Source: Megalonaias nervosa
Lineage: Eukaryota > Mollusca > Bivalvia > Unionida > Unionidae
Reading direction: 5' to 3'
DNA: 64,000 nucleotides
Assembly: GCA_016617855.1 (NCBI GenBank)
Contig: JAECUM010001874.1
Coordinates: 87,157-151,156 of the forward strand
How positions within the stretch are numbered: position 1 is the first letter of the stretch; each line of letters opens with the position of its first letter. Made by a program: the position numbers and the translations under genes. The notes under the pieces are model-generated. The model was not told the DNA's origin and searched no databases. It saw only the letters and a program-made list of their open reading frames with translations. Shown one piece after another: positions 9,474 to 22,113 of the stretch.

Positions 9474-10480
9474 TACAAAATATTATAAAAATCATGTTAA
9501 GAAATTTTCGGCGGATTAAGCAGGAAAGAAAATCGAGTGTTAAATTTTTTGGAATAAGCCTATCGAGTGATACCGTCATCGACAAATTTTATGGATCTGT
9601 TGTTGATCTTCAGCTCTCTTGATGCCTGAGCAAGAGAAGCATATTCGATCATATCTCCTGTTTCAATATTAGTGTTGGCGGCAGGACGAGCAGGTCCAAA
9701 ATTTCTTCCAGCGCCACCAGTCCACAGTATTTTCATTCTGTATAACAATCTCTAAATTTTCTATGCGATCGCTACTGTTTTCAGAAATAACGTGTATATT
9801 TCCTTAGAGCTCACTTTAACTAAGGCGGTAGGAATAATGACATCAGAACAGCGGGGAAAATATTATCAGAGCACGGCATCATTAAAATCAGATACGATTC
9901 AGATCTCATCAGACGGCATTGTGTTTCTTGCATGGCCACTGCTTACTTTAAATTTTTTTTAAATTATCGCTATCCTAAAGATAGAAGACGACTGAGACCA
10001 GGTCTGTCACCCACGTCATCATCAAGAATAAAAAAGATCTCGAGGATGCCATCGTTATCGCTTACCTCTTAAACATCGACATTTTTGTTAATTTAACTCA
10101 AAGGTTGTGGGGCGTGGGCCTGAACAGGTGTTACTCACTGCACAGCCGCAAAAAGCACCAGGGGACGCTGCATGTGACATATGACAAAGATCTCGTTATG
10201 AGACGCTGCACGTACTGTATCTGCAGAGATCGGCTTTTGGAATTGATACATTCCACCTATGTGTAAACACCAGCAGTAGTCAGGGAGAGGGGTGCAGGAA
10301 ACATGATATCAGGTTTTGTGCTCGGACCGATATTTACCAAGGGACCTTGGCATGCGAACCTGTTTTGATAAATTAACACGTTTTGTGCTCGGACCGGCAT
10401 TTTTCCTTACTGCGATTGATGTACTAGATTGCATTTCATAGAAACTGACACATATCACCTACTGCATACAGAAGTTTTCA
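9474..10480. other. Unassigned stretch with two short open frames
   Basis: A plus-strand frame from about 9765 to 9952 contains MTSEQRGKYYQSTASLKSDT, and another from about 9990 to 10266 contains KNKKDLEDAIVIAYLLNIDI and RRCTYCICRDRLLELI. A minus-strand frame 9748-9560 reads MKILWTGGAGRNFGPARPAA. None is recognised. They may be further remnants of Polinton A2. Near 10310-10410 the words TTTTGTGCTCGGACCG recur twice 67 bp apart, a short direct repeat. Confidence 0.25.
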
Positions 10481-10539
10481 TCATGGGCACTTGGGCACTA
10501 TTAGATTAAAAATGCTGAGGTTAGTCAGGATTGGTAATA

Positions 10540-10760
10540 ACTATCATAATTTTCAGGATGCCTGTTGGCTGCTTTTTGTAATGAGTGAGACATATAATAT
10601 TAAACAATATATCTCTAGTGATATACAAAATGTTGTATATGTAATTGTTTATACTACAATAAACAATATGTAGGTGAAACCGAAAGAAACATATGCACTA
10701 GATAGATTTGAAGGAATTTATCCAAGATACATTAAAAAAGAGAAAAAAAAAAAAAAACAT
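10540..10760 (+). pseudogene. GIY-YIG endonuclease fragment (Penelope-like?)
   Basis: Plus-strand frame 10491-10673 ends DIQNVVYVIVYTTINNM followed by a stop, and the same frame continues VGETERNICTR. The pattern x-VVYVIVY-x-x-x-x-NNM-Y/stop-VGET is a GIY-YIG nuclease signature of the kind carried by Penelope-like elements. Only this fragment is visible, with stops; no reverse transcriptase was found nearby. Confidence 0.35.
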
Positions 10761-10769
10761 TTATCGAGA

Positions 10770-11350
10770 CATTTGTCTAAAACATATAGAAAGGATCAGG
10801 GTCAAATACTGGATGGCTAATTTAAGAGCGGAAATAAATTATTAAGTTTTACCTATCTTGTAACGTCTTTCTTGTCTTGTATCATTTTCGTGATGATGAT
10901 AATGATGATGAAATGTTGATAATTATGACGATTATGATCAGCAAAAGTATGCATTTATGCACATATATTGTTTTGACTACATGTTGTGCAGGATAATTTT
11001 AGATAAGTCGATTTCATTGCACGTATGAATCAATCTATGCATTATTTTCCCATTTAGATATTTATGGAAGGTGTAGTTACTTCTCATCTTCTTTACTGCC
11101 CTTTTTTTAAGCTATTTGTTTTCCGGTCTCATCCCCTCAGTTGGTAGATTTATGAGTTCATTTATAAATGGCTATCTGTCTGTCTGTCTGTCTATTTATA
11201 TATCAATTTAATCCAAATATATTCCTCCCAACATGCCACCGTCCTTCTGATTCTCGTTCTCCAAGATAACATATCCCAATATTTCTTTCCTGTAAGGAAG
11301 TTGTAGCATGTTTATATCTATCTATGTATGTGTGTGTGCGTGCGTGGTGC

Positions 11351-11397
<47 letters not shown>

Positions 11398-11617
11398 CTA
11401 GTCTGGTCAATACATGCCTTCCTTCATATCCCCATCATTCAGTCGCTCAACCAAAATTTGAATTATTGAGTATAATTTTAGACTGATATAATCGTCATTT
11501 GCATCGGTGTGTCATTGCATCCATCTATCTGTCTGTTAGCCTGTTCTATATAGTCTACACACATACCTCCCTCCTTTACGTGTCTCTCTCAAGGAATAGT
11601 TGCCCTACTATCTGTCA
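10770..11617. repeat. Non-coding, microsatellite-rich stretch
   Basis: I see no gene. It holds an ATG/GAT-rich tract near 10890-10930, a (CTGT)n run at 11176-11195, and a long (GT)n followed by (TA)n at about 11320-11398. Confidence 0.6.
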
Positions 11618-11860
11618 CAGACCTGCCAACCCTAGTGAAAAAATCGGGAGAATCCCCATTTTTGGACCAATCTCAGGATTCCCCGATTTTTAAGATAAAA
11701 TCCCGATTTTTCAACTCCTCGAGAAAAAACAAATCCGTATTTTTTTTTTATACATAAACATCATTTTCCGTTTCCCTGTTTCTCTATCTGGTTTTTCTGT
11801 GTCTGGTATGTTTTTTTAGTACTTTACCATATCCGGCCTGATTTCCGGTTTTCATCCGCC

Positions 11861-12312
11861 AATAGGCCATAGAACACAATTAATTTTACTATGTATTCTC
11901 TACATTTGTTTCTCAGTACTGAACTTTCCACTGTGTGACAATCAATACAAATCATATGTTAATCTAAAATACCTTCAAAAGATTACTTCACGGTGAAGTT
12001 CTTGTCAAAGGTTCACTGGCATTTTTTTTGAAAGGCTTGACTGTCAACAAACCAACGTGCAATGGAACACTGATTTCACTTCCGGATCATCACCAAGACC
12101 TTATTACTCACTGTAAACTGTCGCCGAAACACACACAGACAACCACACCATAAGCGCATATTCTAAAGAATAAACAATTGCCTTTAAATCCATACCAAGA
12201 ATGCCTAAATCTAACTCTTGTATCACCACCAAACAGAGACAGGAAACAATGCTCTAAAAATAGACTGGGACTACATTCGTGGCTACTGAACCGGAACTAT
12301 TAATTGTGACCT
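11861..12312 (+). repeat. Leader copy 1 of the hAT-like element
   Basis: From AGGCCATAGAACACAATT to GGAACTATTAATTGTGAC. It is repeated at 15117-15536 with a few substitutions and small indels. Both copies contain a short frame beginning MPKSNSCITTK. The duplication is in direct orientation. Confidence 0.75.
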
Positions 12313-15116
12313 GACACCTGACAGGCCCAATTTGTATGGCCTATTTTACTCAAACTTTTATATTTGCATGCCACACTTATTTCAACTTTATACATGAAAT
12401 CTTTTGGAATTTCCTTGCAAACAAGACATGTAACAGCTGTCAGAAAGTGTGTAGTGCTGGTGTTCCACAGGGTGCAAGTTGTGGTCCAAGTGTTCCTGAG
12501 AAATAAAAACTAAATTTGCTATATCTTCCCTAATTATAGGAATTTTTCAATGCAGTAAAAACCTAATTGTAATACATGATGAGGCCCTGTCTGATAATAT
12601 GTTTGAGATTTAAAAGTATTGATATATTACATTTTAATGGAAATTTAAATAAACATTTAAATTTTAAAAACTAAATTTTATTGAAAAATTAAATTTTCAT
12701 ACAAGTTATAACATCCAATTTGACAAATTTAAGGCAGCAAAGTTGATTAATGAATGCTATTTAAAAGAAATGGTAATTTGGGTCTGTACAACTGATAACA
12801 TTTTTCCCAGGGGTACTGAAGCATGATAGCTCACAGTGATTTTGGCAGCAAATTGCAATATGCCTATCCAGATGCATATAGCTGTACACACTAAAGAAAC
12901 AATGACAGGTGCTATGTTCCACATTTATTGTGTCAGGTACTTGGGCAGTTGTTTGTATAACTAATAGCGCACTCAAATTTAAAGTTTTGATGGGACCACT
13001 ACCATGTTTTATAGCAAAAATGCATTCCATTTCAATGTCGATAACTACAAAAGTCGACAATGTGATAGGAAAATACAGTTTCAGGGAGGTTCCACCTTAC
13101 TGAACAATGGTGCGAAATTCTCTCATGAAGATCTAAGCCATGTCTTTGAGGTGCTGTATATCAGTGTGCTGATATGAACTAATCTTGGTCACTTATAGCA
13201 GTACACTGCACATGTCCTTATGAGACCTTTCTATCACCACCGGACTACTGGAGAGCTTCCAAACTGATCCAACTCTAACACTTTGTTCCAGATACCAGGC
13301 TAGACCTGAAAAGATATAACATGTTTCACTTAATTCCAGAAAACAGTAAGATGTAGGCAAATGAAGTTAATATGTGTTAGATACGGTGATTTCAAAATAA
13401 CATTCAGGTTGCAAACATGGGAAAAAAATAGTAAACTTGACAGAGTGACACTCAGAAATGTGAAGCAGTGGGCATGCATTAAAGTGATAAATGCATCCTA
13501 AAAATATATGAGGTTTCTAGAAGCATATTTAGCCATTTACAGGTTAAATGACTAATCAGGTAGAGTATGTGTCATAAAGTTTAAGGCAATGTTGGAACGG
13601 TGAGGTTTGATCATTGGTGCAAACATTAGTACATACCAGTATACAGGAAAGTCAAATGACAATGTACCAAATTAAAATTTATTACTATAAGCAATCTTAT
13701 TCATGAGGAAAATAACAATTTTGGATATTGCGAGTGAATACAGCCAAATGTGGCCACACAGATCAACTATAGGTACCAATAGATCCTATATCATCAACCA
13801 AATGTGAAATTCTGATCCCCAAAACTTGTAAACAAGGATGGACATTTGCATGTGTGGGACATATGCAATGTACTTGTTAAAATCACATGTGCAAACATAA
13901 TTCAAATGATCTGTTTGAACATTTTTAGTGTATTTTTAAGAGTGTTGGTTACCAGTTATTAAGCTCAATGATTCAGTGGAATCAGATATCAGCTGATGTT
14001 ACAATACCGCACTCTGTCAAAGTACTAAATTGAGATATGTTATCATACAGAGGCATATTGATGATGAAAATAACATCTTGGAATATTTGAAGTGCACACA
14101 GCCAGAACTGAGCCTTACAGATTCACTATAGGTACAATGTCAGCCTATATGATGTACTGAATGTCAACTTTTGATCCCAAACATTCTAAAATATATGCAT
14201 ATTTGTTCATGTCAGATATGTAACCATGTTAAGATCAGTTGTACAAAGTTAAATTTAAATAATCTGTTTGAATATTTCTTATGTAATCTTTAGAGTGTCA
14301 GTTAACAAATATTATTAGTAATTAATAATGCATAAAGCAAAATGGATCATTAGAATTCCCATAATATCATCTAGGCCACAATGCCGCACTACATTAATCA
14401 ATATCTTAACGAAACTGAACAATAAAATGGAATGCATTTTGTGTTCAACTTACTTCATTTTGCTGTTTTCTTACATGCAAGGGTAAATATACCTGGGGAA
14501 AGTATATTTTATCCCTTTGACCTGTATTTCATTCTCTGACAGCTTAATATGATTTTGTAGAGAACTTGGCAGGTTCTAGTATAAAGTTTTCATCTCTGTC
14601 CTCTCACTAAATACCTATAACTATGTTTATAAACAATTAATGATAGCTATACAAGCAGATATGTGTTACTCAGGAAGTCACCCCATCATAAACACATAAA
14701 TTAACTGTTTGGACCCCTAATAAATAGTTTCAATGACCTAATGGCACAATACAAAATAGAATTTTGTCTTCATGTATTTTAAATGAAGGTCTCATTTCAT
14801 CTTACAAAGATATTTTCTCTGACATAATTTGACAACTATCCATCATTGGAGCTTGTATATGGTGTAGGAGTATATACATGCTGATATCATTTAATATCAT
14901 TCCCAATAAATATTATATATATGCTTTTTTGCGGGGGGGATTTTATTTTTTTATTTTTTTTAAAATTTCATTAAATTTTTAAAATAAAAATTAATTTTTG
15001 ACTTTTATTCTTATATTTTCAAAGTCAATATACATAACATATTAAAATTTCATGTGTCTATCGTTAATAATAAAGATTTTATACCAGTTTAAACTTTACT
15101 CAAATATTGCACTGAC
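12313..15116. other. Non-coding interior of the hAT-like element
   Basis: No gene recognised. Two diverged tandem copies of about 310-350 bp lie at roughly 13690-13980 and 14040-14330, sharing phrases such as GAAAATAACA, ACTATAGGTAC and AATGATCTGTTTGAA/AATAATCTGTTTGAA. Short frames at 12761-13103 on both strands have no recognisable content. Confidence 0.5.
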
Positions 15117-15536
15117 AGGCCATAGAACACAATTTTGTTATATATTCTCTACATTTGTTTCTCAGTACTGAACTTTCCACTGTGTGACAATCAATACAAA
15201 TCATATGTTAATCTAAAATACCTTCAAAGATTACTTCACGGTGAAGTTCTTGTCAAAAGTTCATCGGCATGTTTTTGAAAGACTTGACTGTCAACAAACC
15301 AACGTGCAATGGAACACAGATTTCACTTCCGGATCATCACCAAGACTTTATGATGAACTTTTGCAGAAATGCAAATCTGCAACACTGTCGCCGAAACACA
15401 CACAGACATCCACACCATAAGCTCATATTCTAAAGAATAAACAATGCCTAAATCTAACTCTTGTATCACCACCAAACGGAGACAGGAAAAAATGCTTTAA
15501 AAATAGACTGGGACTACGGAACTATTAATTGTGACT
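15117..15536 (+). repeat. Leader copy 2 of the hAT-like element, with a 35-bp patch
   Basis: Second copy of the 11861 leader. It differs by carrying at 15350-15384 a 35-bp block identical to 17029-17063, which is the end of the transposase coding region. Copy 1 has unrelated sequence at that point. The leader then runs into the transposase region. Confidence 0.75.
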
Positions 15537-16084
15537 TGGTGCCAATAGAAAGAAATTGTCTCACATTGTGGTTATCTTTATGCGACCCGTCAGCAAATCT
15601 CAGCAACATAATAGATATGTTTTTCAGCAAGAAGCGATGAATTTTCTCCAGCCAAGAAAAAGAAATGGGATCAAAAATATTGGAGTTTATTGGGGGAAGC
15701 CGTTTGCTTTCATTCGTCCATCGACTCGCGGGGCCTATCATGCATTCTGGTGGTCTAGATGACATTAATAAACACAGTGCAACAGCCAGGCACAAACGGT
15801 GCGAAAAAGATATTAGCAGCTTGAGGCCACTGCAATTTTCCATGGTAAAAGAGAAGGATGGCTTGTCGGTGATCAGAGACTATTTTTACAAGAGTAAGTA
15901 TTTGAAGTAAATAAAATTAATTACGACCAGCTTAAACATCAAGCAACGTTTAATTTTTCCAAGATATGTCATGTTCTTGAAACCTTGAATACGGGTGTAA
16001 GTTATTGGTGTACATCGAACAAAACATTTTTCATAATTTGATTTTGTCAGAATTAGCATTAATGTAAATTATTAAACTTCTGTA

Positions 16085-17083
16085 TTTAGAAGAAAAGGCA
16101 ATGGTACAGAAGGCTTCAGCAGCTGCTTGTAAGAAGGCATGGCCAGATGCTGGTGCAGTGATTGTTGAAGGCTGGTTTAGGTAGAAGGAAACAAAGTCAT
16201 CACCTGCTGCGAGTCTCAGCAATGCCAGGCAGAAAAGAATAAGAGATAACCTAAACTCAAGACATACCCTTACATACTGCCAGTTTTTAGCTGGATTCAG
16301 AACAGTTTTGACAGACCCAGCAAAGCTCTACACCATGACAAGCCCCTAATTCACAAGACCAGAGACATTCTACTATCCATGTACAGAGAATTCCTTTCTA
16401 TTGTTATTAAATCAAAGTACATTGTTGACAAGACAGACATCACAGCAATTGATGTAAAAAATGAAAGTTTGTACATTCGTTCTCAGGACTTGTTCTTGGG
16501 TGAGGCAACTAACAAACTTCTAGAGAAGATGAATACTGAAGCACAGTTACAGACAAGAATGCACTGTAGGGCATTTCTGATAAAATCACTGTCATACATG
16601 AAGGAAAAATTTCCACTAAAGGATGACTTACTTATTCATGCAAGCATAGCAGATGTGTCTAAACAATCTGTAGTATCGTTTAAGGACCTGGCCTTTTTCT
16701 CCAGCCGAATGGAAGGAATCAACACTGATGATCTGCATGGAGAGTTTCAGCTTTACCAAAGCTACAATTTAGACGCAGAATTGAATGTGGAAAGGGCAGA
16801 TTATCAGTGGGTTGCTCTCTGGAAATAAAAAGGATGGATCTGGCCAACTGTTGTTTCCAACCTTTGGGAGAGTAATGCTACCAGTACTTTCAATACCGCA
16901 CAGCAACAGCAATGCTTAGAGAGCAGTCTCAATGGTCAGAAAAAACAGAACTAGCCAAAGAGCCAGCCTGTCAGCATCAACCGTGGAAGCTATTCTTGTT
17001 AGGAAATTTGGCACCCAAGGACAAATAAATGATGAACTTTTGCAGAAATGCAAATCTGCAACATACAATGGACTGAAATAACA
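16085..17083 (+). pseudogene. hAT-like transposase, C-terminal part
   Basis: The frame 16379-16828 contains MHCRAFLIKSLSYMKEKFPL and EGINTDDLHGEFQLYQSY. After a frame change, the sequence reads LLFPTFGRVMLPVLSIPHSN, then SMVRKNRTSQRASLSASTVE and ILVRKFGTQGQ, ending NGLK before a stop at about 17083. This is the hAT C-terminal dimerisation region (PHSN...KNR...L). One stop replaces a residue in the SNA-x-RA stretch. The N-terminal zinc finger and DDE core were not identified; short open frames at 15556-15910 may be their remains. Confidence 0.65.
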
Positions 17084-17204
17084 AAAGTAGACATCTTTAT
17101 CATGATATACACCTTACTCTTGTACCTCCTGATTTTTTACCCTGCCTCCTGATCTTTAATGGTGATTTTCCTGATTTTTGATTTTTTCAATGTTGGCAGG
17201 TCTG

Positions 17205-17829
17205 CTGTCAGTTTAGGGTGTACACAGATAAATGGTTGGGTTTCGTGATAAGGACTCCCGTTGTTAGTGGCAGCGGGGGGCAGTGGCGCACCCCCCCCCC
17301 CGCCAGAATTCACTTTTAAACATGTTTTGGCTTACATCTGTGAAACATAAATATCCGCTGGCGCCATTGTTTCATGACATTGCAATTAAGTCACTACTAC
17401 AATAACCAACATTATACGCATGTCCACTTCTTTAAATAGCTCACTTAGTTTTGCTGAATTCGTGAATCAAAGAAAGAAAAGTTCAATACTAAAAGAGTTT
17501 CTGCTTTTTGACTAATCTAAGTGAAAAGCTTCCTAAAACAGTCCCAGGGTATTGTTTACAATGTCTACAGAAATGGTTTTAGTGTGTATACTGCAGTTCA
17601 ATGGTCGTTTTGTTCTCTTTTCTTTTGAAGTCTCTTTCTGTATTTATATCTATGCATGTAATTCTATGTAAATTTGCTGTAAAGCGGTCTGAGCTTTTTT
17701 TAACAGATAAAGTGCCATACCGTAATTGAATAAATAAAAAGTAGTCTTATTTTATTTCTTTGTATATGTTATGTAAGAGTTAAGAGAGGATTTGGGGTGT
17801 TTCGATGGACCCCATTGTTTCGTTGGATT
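17205..17829. other. Non-coding stretch
   Basis: No gene seen. It contains a C10 run at 17290-17300 and AT-rich sequence. Confidence 0.5.
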
Positions 17830-18960
17830 AAACTTAAAAGGGGAAATAATCAACAAAAGGGGAATAATCAATGTGTAATATACCATATTCAAAATATTTG
17901 ACAGACTACATCATATTTGACTAGAATATATACAGATCTAAGTCTTATACAGATCTAAAACTAGAATATATAGATCTAAGACTTAGAGAAAAGGATACAA
18001 GCCACAGAGATGAGATGCTTCCGAAAGATCCTCGGCGTCTTATACAAAGACCGTGTCACCAATGAAGAAATACGGCAAACGATCAGACATGCCATTGGGC
18101 CTCACGAAGACCTCCTGAGCACACTGAAAAAACGTAAACTGCACTGGTATGGGCATGTCTCACGATCATCAGGACTTGCCAAGAAAATCCTGCAAGGCAC
18201 TGTACAAGGAAGAGGAAAGAGAGGCAGGCAGAGAAAGGTGGGAAGACAACATTCGAGAGTGGACAGGCTTCACATTGAGCGACTCACTGAGAAAGATGGA
18301 AAATCGAGAGGAATGGAGGAAGCTGGTTCGGTCTTGTGTGGTGCCCCAACGGTCTACCAGACTACGGGACTGATGATAATCATATTACAGATCCGGCTGC
18401 CAAAGTAGATGATAGGTCCGGTTAGGCTAGCAAAAAGCATAATTTTTTTTCCCACAGGACGATTGGTCATTCGCTACAAAACGGGACACGGCGACGATGA
18501 ATGATCATAACACGGTCCCTATTGGAATCCTGCACATTGTCCCACTAAATAACAATAACAGGAAATGTAGATCCGTCTAAATATAGTCCTACAACATGGC
18601 ATGATCGAGATTTCAGCGGCTGTGAGTGGAAATGGGACTTGTCCACCTATACAATTGACCTATCTTGTTTTATACTCGCATTTCAATTTCAGGTACAAAA
18701 AATTCTGCATGATAAAACTGGGATCAAGAGATGCAAAATTTAACAGTGTCCGACTTCCAACGTACTTTTATTTTTCTCATTTCACTAAATTAAACAAAAA
18801 ATATAGCAGAAATTATTCATACCTTTGTAAATTAGGTACTAAGATAAAAACAGGATGGACACAGGAAATAAAAAGTAAATGCTACTTTCCACTACTGTGT
18901 AATGAATGGAAATGAAGGTAAGTAACATATACTTTCTAAGATATTAAATTAAAATATTCT
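17830..18960 (+). repeat. Dispersed repeat, copy 1
   Basis: Shares ordered blocks with 61130-62010 in the same orientation: AAAAGGGGAAAT-ATCAAC, CTAGAATATAT, TAGGTCCG-TTAGGC, GATTGG-TCATTC, GGACTTGT, GTAAGTAA near the end. The copies are diverged. In this copy a non-LTR retrotransposon tail (17985-18376) interrupts the repeat. Confidence 0.5.
17985..18376 (+). pseudogene. Non-LTR retrotransposon C-terminal fragment
   Basis: Plus-strand frame MRCFRKILGVLYKDRVTNEE, then LLSTLKKRKLHWYGHVSRSS and ILQGTVQGRGKRGRQRK; after a frameshift RWEDNIREWTGFTLSDSL and WRKLVRSCVVPQRSTRLRD before a stop. This is the well-known C-terminal tail after the reverse transcriptase of a group of animal non-LTR elements (R-I-L-G...WYGHV...RPR/WxDNIxEWTG). 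Only the last 130 codons are present, so it is a 5'-truncated copy. Confidence 0.8.
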
Positions 18961-21717
18961 TTAGGATCTTCTAAGTATAGTGAAGTTATTACTAACACTA
19001 CTGAATTTCATCTAGGATCAGTTGTTCTTGCTTGATTTATTGACTGAGCTAATATATTTTTGCTATAAATGGCTTGCAATGAATATTAAGTCTGCACAAA
19101 TCTGATATACAATTATAGAAATACTGAAGCCATGATGATGGTTTTGATAATGCTGACTTAAAACTCGTTTTTTAAAATGTTCTGCACACAATTTTGGATG
19201 GCTGTTGACTCACGAATATTTTGTTCCTTTTCCTAACACATTTTTGGTTTTGCAACAATATATTGTCTGATTTTATGTGGCTTGTTTGCTACCGCTATTT
19301 TGTGAAAGAGATGAGAAAAAATTGTCCCTTTTTCCCTTGCCACATGTCTGTATCAAGCAGGCAGTCGTTTGACACTGACAGAAATATTCGTGGCTCAGAT
19401 TCACACCAGTTCTATATCACTGACTTGGACTAAACATTGTGGATGGCTTGCACCTGGAGTATGGTACAAACTTATCAAAACTGGGGCGAAAAGTCAGAGG
19501 TCAGAACCAATATGACTTAAAGAAAGATGTTTCTGCACTATTGGTGAAGAAAAATTGGTTTCTGCGCATAACATTAGTTCTACGTCAAACTTTGTCGATG
19601 GCTTGCGTTTGGGTAAAAAGTAAACTCTTTAGCAAATAATGGTGTTCCATGAATACTTTTACGATCACAAGGAAATAAACTCTGCTACCTCTCGAATCCA
19701 GTCATTCTGGAAATATCCAAATGATCTTTGCCAGTTTAAGTTTGAGTAAAATATCAACAAGGATGCTTACATTGTGGGGAGGTGTGTAAGGGCTTAATAG
19801 TAATGTAATCAGGTAAGTATTCATGAATAAACATAATGTACTAAAACGTTTACTGTCTCCATCTAATACATTCCCTGATCACCTTTATGAGAAGAGGTAG
19901 TACGAAAAACTGTGCATCCAACTAGGGCTGGATTCATCCATATAATAACGAAAAAGACATAGCCTTAGGCCCACCTATTTTGTAGGCCTTCCATTTAGGT
20001 TCATCATTCCTTACTGAAGTAACAGCTGATCTATTATTGTAGCTCAATTTGTCGTAGGCACATCATAACCTTAATCTGGCCCTGCGTCAAACCACTACCT
20101 CTGGAATCCCTGAAGGAACATACGGCTAGAATCCCAATATTTCATAACACATGACGTTAACATGATAATAATGAGAAATGAATGACGTTTCTTTCCAAAA
20201 GTATTATGGATGAATCCGACAAAAGCACTAAACCCATGTATGTGAAGATGTTGTGTTGATGTTAACTGAGTCTGTTGATTGTCTGGGCTGCTGCCACTGG
20301 ACTCACCAGGTTTTCATCCCCGTAAAGCTCTATCATGGAGTTAGAAACTCCAGAATGTTGACTGTGCATCGGAATAAAAATTGCAAAGCAACAAAGAATA
20401 GGCTACATAAATATAGACAGAGGTACTCTTACAGGTTCTACTTAAACTCCTACTTGTCATGTTTTATTTGGTCAACAAATAAAAGTAGTTGTTTTATGTA
20501 ATTAATTTTAGATTGTATTTATTTGTGTTCTGATAAAAATACTGGCATTGTTTTTGGTGGACATACCATGATGGTGACCTATAACCTTTAGACCCAAAAT
20601 CTAAAAGTGTGTGCAGGCCACAACGTTTGGTCAAGGAACTTACAATAGAACACATTCTTTTGTCTTTGTGTCACAATGACCTTGACCTTTGCTCTTTTGA
20701 CCATTAAATTGATAGGACTTTTCTTTACTCCAAGCAAAAGCCACCACACTGTTTGGTAATAATAGATGGTGGAGAAGTATAGTTACTGTGCCAAAATAAA
20801 CTAAGGAACAGACGGATGGACATACAGAGACAGGCATATATAAAGGTCAGACCAGAGGTTATGTTGTATGATCGGACCCACATGGCAGCCGATTATACTT
20901 TGATAATATGATAGCAATAACCTCATTAAAGAGATTATATCTAACAAACTTAACTTCTACAGGTGTGATAATTTGACTGGACATGAACAAAGGCCTCTAA
21001 TATGTACAAAGCATTTATGACAAAATATACATAGCTTAACCACTGTTATCTGTTTCTTGGTTTTTCACTACAACATTTATTGGAGCTATATCACATGTGT
21101 GGTGATCTTGGCATGAAAATTAACCTAGTTTTAGTGAAATGGGTACAAATAATTATTTTAATGAAAGGTCACTTTAGTAAGCAGAATTGAGTATCACAAA
21201 AAACCACCTCTAAGGTACTGTATTTCTAGACAGACCACGATATACACCATGTTATACTGCAATTATATTAGGGACCAACAATTTACTTTTCTGGAGCAGG
21301 GGCCTGGGATTTTTATTTTTAAACCTCAAGCTCTCAAATTCCTGGAAAAAAATATTTTGCTCTGATTTACAGCAAAATATATCCATAATATTATTTCAAG
21401 AAAAATAATAACCTGAGAAAATTACAGCCCCACCCCACCCCGGGGAAAATTTAATGGCCAGTACGTTACAGAAGATAAATTTGTTACGTGTATGTTAATT
21501 GTTGTATATGTGTGTCATCTAAACACTGTAATGCAAATGGGATGGTCCTAAGGTTACACTATAGTTGACACTCTGTAAAAGACATTGTGCTGACAATAAC
21601 GAGGTTGATAAAAAAAAATAGGAAGTGTTGACAAAGAAGCCTTCAATTTACTAGCTACGCTACTAATATAATAGGCAGGTTAACTCTGAGTGGGATGCCG
21701 ATACCCTGAACGACATT
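18961..21717. other. Intergenic repeats; no gene recognised
   Basis: Open frames here are short and unrecognised. At 19395-19620 a repeat related to 38850-39010 occurs (phrases GACTTGGA, AAACTTATCAAA, GTCAGAGGTC, ATGACTTAAA). At 20560-20870 a repeat contains GTCACAATGACCTTGACCTT, a style common in mollusc genomes. Neither encodes a recognisable protein. Confidence 0.5.
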
Positions 21718-22113
21718 AGTAGTATAGTGGGGCACTATACGGACAATGGGAGTTATCATTAAAAACATAGTCCCGGCTCTATACGGACAAGATTTATACG
21801 GACAAATGGTACACTCTAGGGCACTATACGGACAATGGGAATTTTGTATGGGGACAATAGGAGAGAGACAGAGACATAGATAAATACAACCATACATTGA
21901 TGAACATCAATCTATCATACCTAAATTATACAACCGACTAAAATGATTTTTAGGCAAGAAAGAGTAAATCTTTTCGAGGCAATTGAATGACCCGTTATAT
22001 ATAAATTATACACCCGACTAAAAAAATTTTAGGCAAGAAAGAATAAATCTTTTCGAGGTATATGATGTGGCCCTGAAAAGGGCCTTAGGGTTCTTCTGCT
22101 CTTGTCTCCACCT

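Larger units (their letters stand above)
4995..9480. mobile_element. Polinton piece A2 (internally deleted, degenerate)
   Basis: Minus-strand remnants of a core-like protein, capsid C-terminus, penton N-terminus, 383-aa-family protein and packaging ATPase, followed by a plus-strand fibre-like gene. The gene order agrees with other Polintons once a deletion between penton and capsid is allowed for. No terminus was recognised on either side. Whether A1 and A2 were one rearranged element or two insertions cannot be decided by eye, but both carry a member of the 383-aa family, favouring two. Confidence 0.65.
11618..17204 (+). mobile_element. hAT-like DNA transposon, complete ends, 5.59 kb, inactive
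   Basis: Terminal inverted repeats CAGACCTGCCAAC at 11618-11630 and GTTGGCAGGTCTG at 17192-17204. Both ends are flanked directly by CTGTCA (11612-11617 and 17205-17210), a 6-bp direct repeat that may be the surviving core of an 8-bp hAT target duplication. The inner ends are AT-rich with repeated CCTGATTTTT / CCCGATTTTT words in opposite orientation. The 3' part encodes a hAT-type transposase C-terminus on the plus strand. The interior carries a 420-bp duplicated leader and a 3 kb non-coding stretch between the two leader copies. Confidence 0.75.
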
